Of a stretch of DNA of 5,627 nt, positions 5,018 to 5,627 are shown piece by piece. The notes beneath the pieces were generated by a model. That model was not told the DNA's origin and ran no database searches. It saw only the letters and a list, made by a program, of their open reading frames with translations. Source of the stretch: Chlamydiota bacterium (GTDB taxonomy: Bacteria; Chlamydiota; Chlamydiia; Chlamydiales; Rhabdochlamydiaceae); NCBI GenBank assembly GCA_011065235.1, contig JAAKFB010000127.1, forward strand, positions 1-5,627. Reading direction: 5' to 3'. Position 1 is the first letter of the stretch; the number at the start of each line of letters is the position of its first letter. A program made the translations under genes and the position numbers.

Positions 5018-5627
5018 GGTGTCCTCATTTCAATTTTTTCTACTTCACTAGCTGGTACAAAATATTCAGTCTCTTTTTCGAATAGGCGTTTGATAATGAA
5101 TGCAAGCACCCCAATGGTGCTGATTGCAGCAAGCCAGAACAAGTGCCAAATTAATGAAAAAGTTAAGAAAAAACTACACAATCCAATATAAAAACCCACT
5201 GGAGTATTTTTGGGCATATGAATAGCGTGATACTGCCGCTTGGTGGATTCTGATGTTTTTGCATGTTTCATGGCCCAAAAAGCATCCCGCTCGTGAACCT
5301 CGGGAGTGAATGCAAAATTATAAAAAGGTGGAGGCGATGCCGTAGACCATTCCAAGGTTCTTGCATTCCATGGATCGCTTTTACCCATGTTCTCTTTGCG
5401 GTTTTTAATACTGACAAGTAATTGTAGGATCTGGAATCCAAGACCGAATAAAATGATGACCACTCCAATGCTCGCAACGATGAATAACGGTTGCCACCCC
5501 GGTACATCATAATGGTTTAAGCGTCTCGTTGCCCCCATGAGGCCAAGTAGATACAAAGGGAGAAAGGCGACAAAGAAGCCAATTAACCAGCACCAGAAGG
5601 CATATTTACCTAGCTTTTCATCCAGTG
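5014..5627 (-). CDS. cyoB: Cytochrome bo ubiquinol oxidase subunit I, C-terminal part
   Basis: Only the last 203 codons lie in the window; the gene runs off the right edge, so no start is present (E. coli CyoB has 663 residues). The reading frame is open from 5625, giving LDEKLGKYAFWCWLIGFF, then FLPLYLLGLMGATRRL, which closely matches the E. coli helix ending in MGMTRRL. Further on are DPWNARTLEWSTASPPPFYNF and FTPEVHERDAFW, both strongly conserved at this point in CyoB, and a final pair of helices (VGFYIGLCSFF to GVLAFIIKRL). The heme b, heme o and copper-B ligands lie upstream, outside the window. The Asp-Pro-Trp and SPPP motifs mark a quinol-oxidase type subunit I. The gene overlaps cyoC by 4 bp and is cotranscribed with cyoC and cyoD. 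Confidence 0.96.
   Translation of the reverse strand, partial: LDEKLGKYAFWCWLIGFFVAFLPLYLLGLMGATRRLNHYDVPGWQPLFIVASIGVVIILFGLGFQILQLLVSIKNRKENMGKSDPWNARTLEWSTASPPPFYNFAFTPEVHERDAFWAMKHAKTSESTKRQYHAIHMPKNTPVGFYIGLCSFFLTFSLIWHLFWLAAISTIGVLAFIIKRLFEKETEYFVPASEVEKIEMRTP
5022..5026 (-). promoter_or_regulatory. Ribosome binding site of cyoC inside cyoB
   Basis: GAGGA on the minus strand lies four bases before ATG 5017 and inside the last codons of cyoB. With the ATGA stop-start overlap it indicates translational coupling of cyoC to cyoB. Confidence 0.6.

Overview
This window carries part of an aerobic, Gram-negative-type chromosome. The clearest evidence is the 3' end of a cytochrome bo-type ubiquinol oxidase operon on the minus strand: the end of cyoB, then cyoC and cyoD. 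The heme O synthase gene cyoE follows on the same strand. A small lipoprotein and moderate-to-low GC fit an envelope with lipoproteins. I cannot name the genus. An amoeba-associated or intracellular bacterium (environmental Chlamydiae or a Legionellales-like gammaproteobacterium) is a guess from general protein flavour only.

Layout. Positions 1-179 are non-coding and hold a nested inverted repeat with a perfect 24-bp stem at its centre. A minus-strand gene (180-1583) encodes a two-domain protein: an N-terminal Mut7-C/PIN-like RNase domain with a zinc ribbon, fused to a C-terminal CapA/PGA-cap metallophosphatase-like domain. A short divergent intergenic region separates it from a plus-strand gene (about 1690-2763). 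That gene encodes an SGNH/GDSL-hydrolase-like protein interrupted by a strongly hydrophobic insert. The 177-bp convergent gap 2764-2940 contains a second, imperfect long inverted repeat.

The rest is the cyo locus. cyoB and cyoC overlap by 4 bp and cyoC and cyoD are 1 bp apart, so they form a tight translational unit. Between cyoD and cyoE, on the opposite strand, lies a 55-codon gene for a cysteine-rich lipoprotein whose tail (CxxxCxCxxxCxC) resembles metallothionein clusters. It is divergent from cyoE and ends 3 bp from the cyoD stop.

Functionally, CyoB, C and D are subunits of the proton-pumping quinol oxidase, and CyoE makes the heme O that CyoB binds. The cysteine-rich lipoprotein is unassigned. 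Its position invites, but does not prove, a link to copper or redox handling for the oxidase. The two genes at the left have no evident link to respiration. The most interesting items are the domain fusion, the membrane-inserted SGNH protein with an altered catalytic block, the nested palindromes, and the cysteine-rich gene inside the cyo locus.
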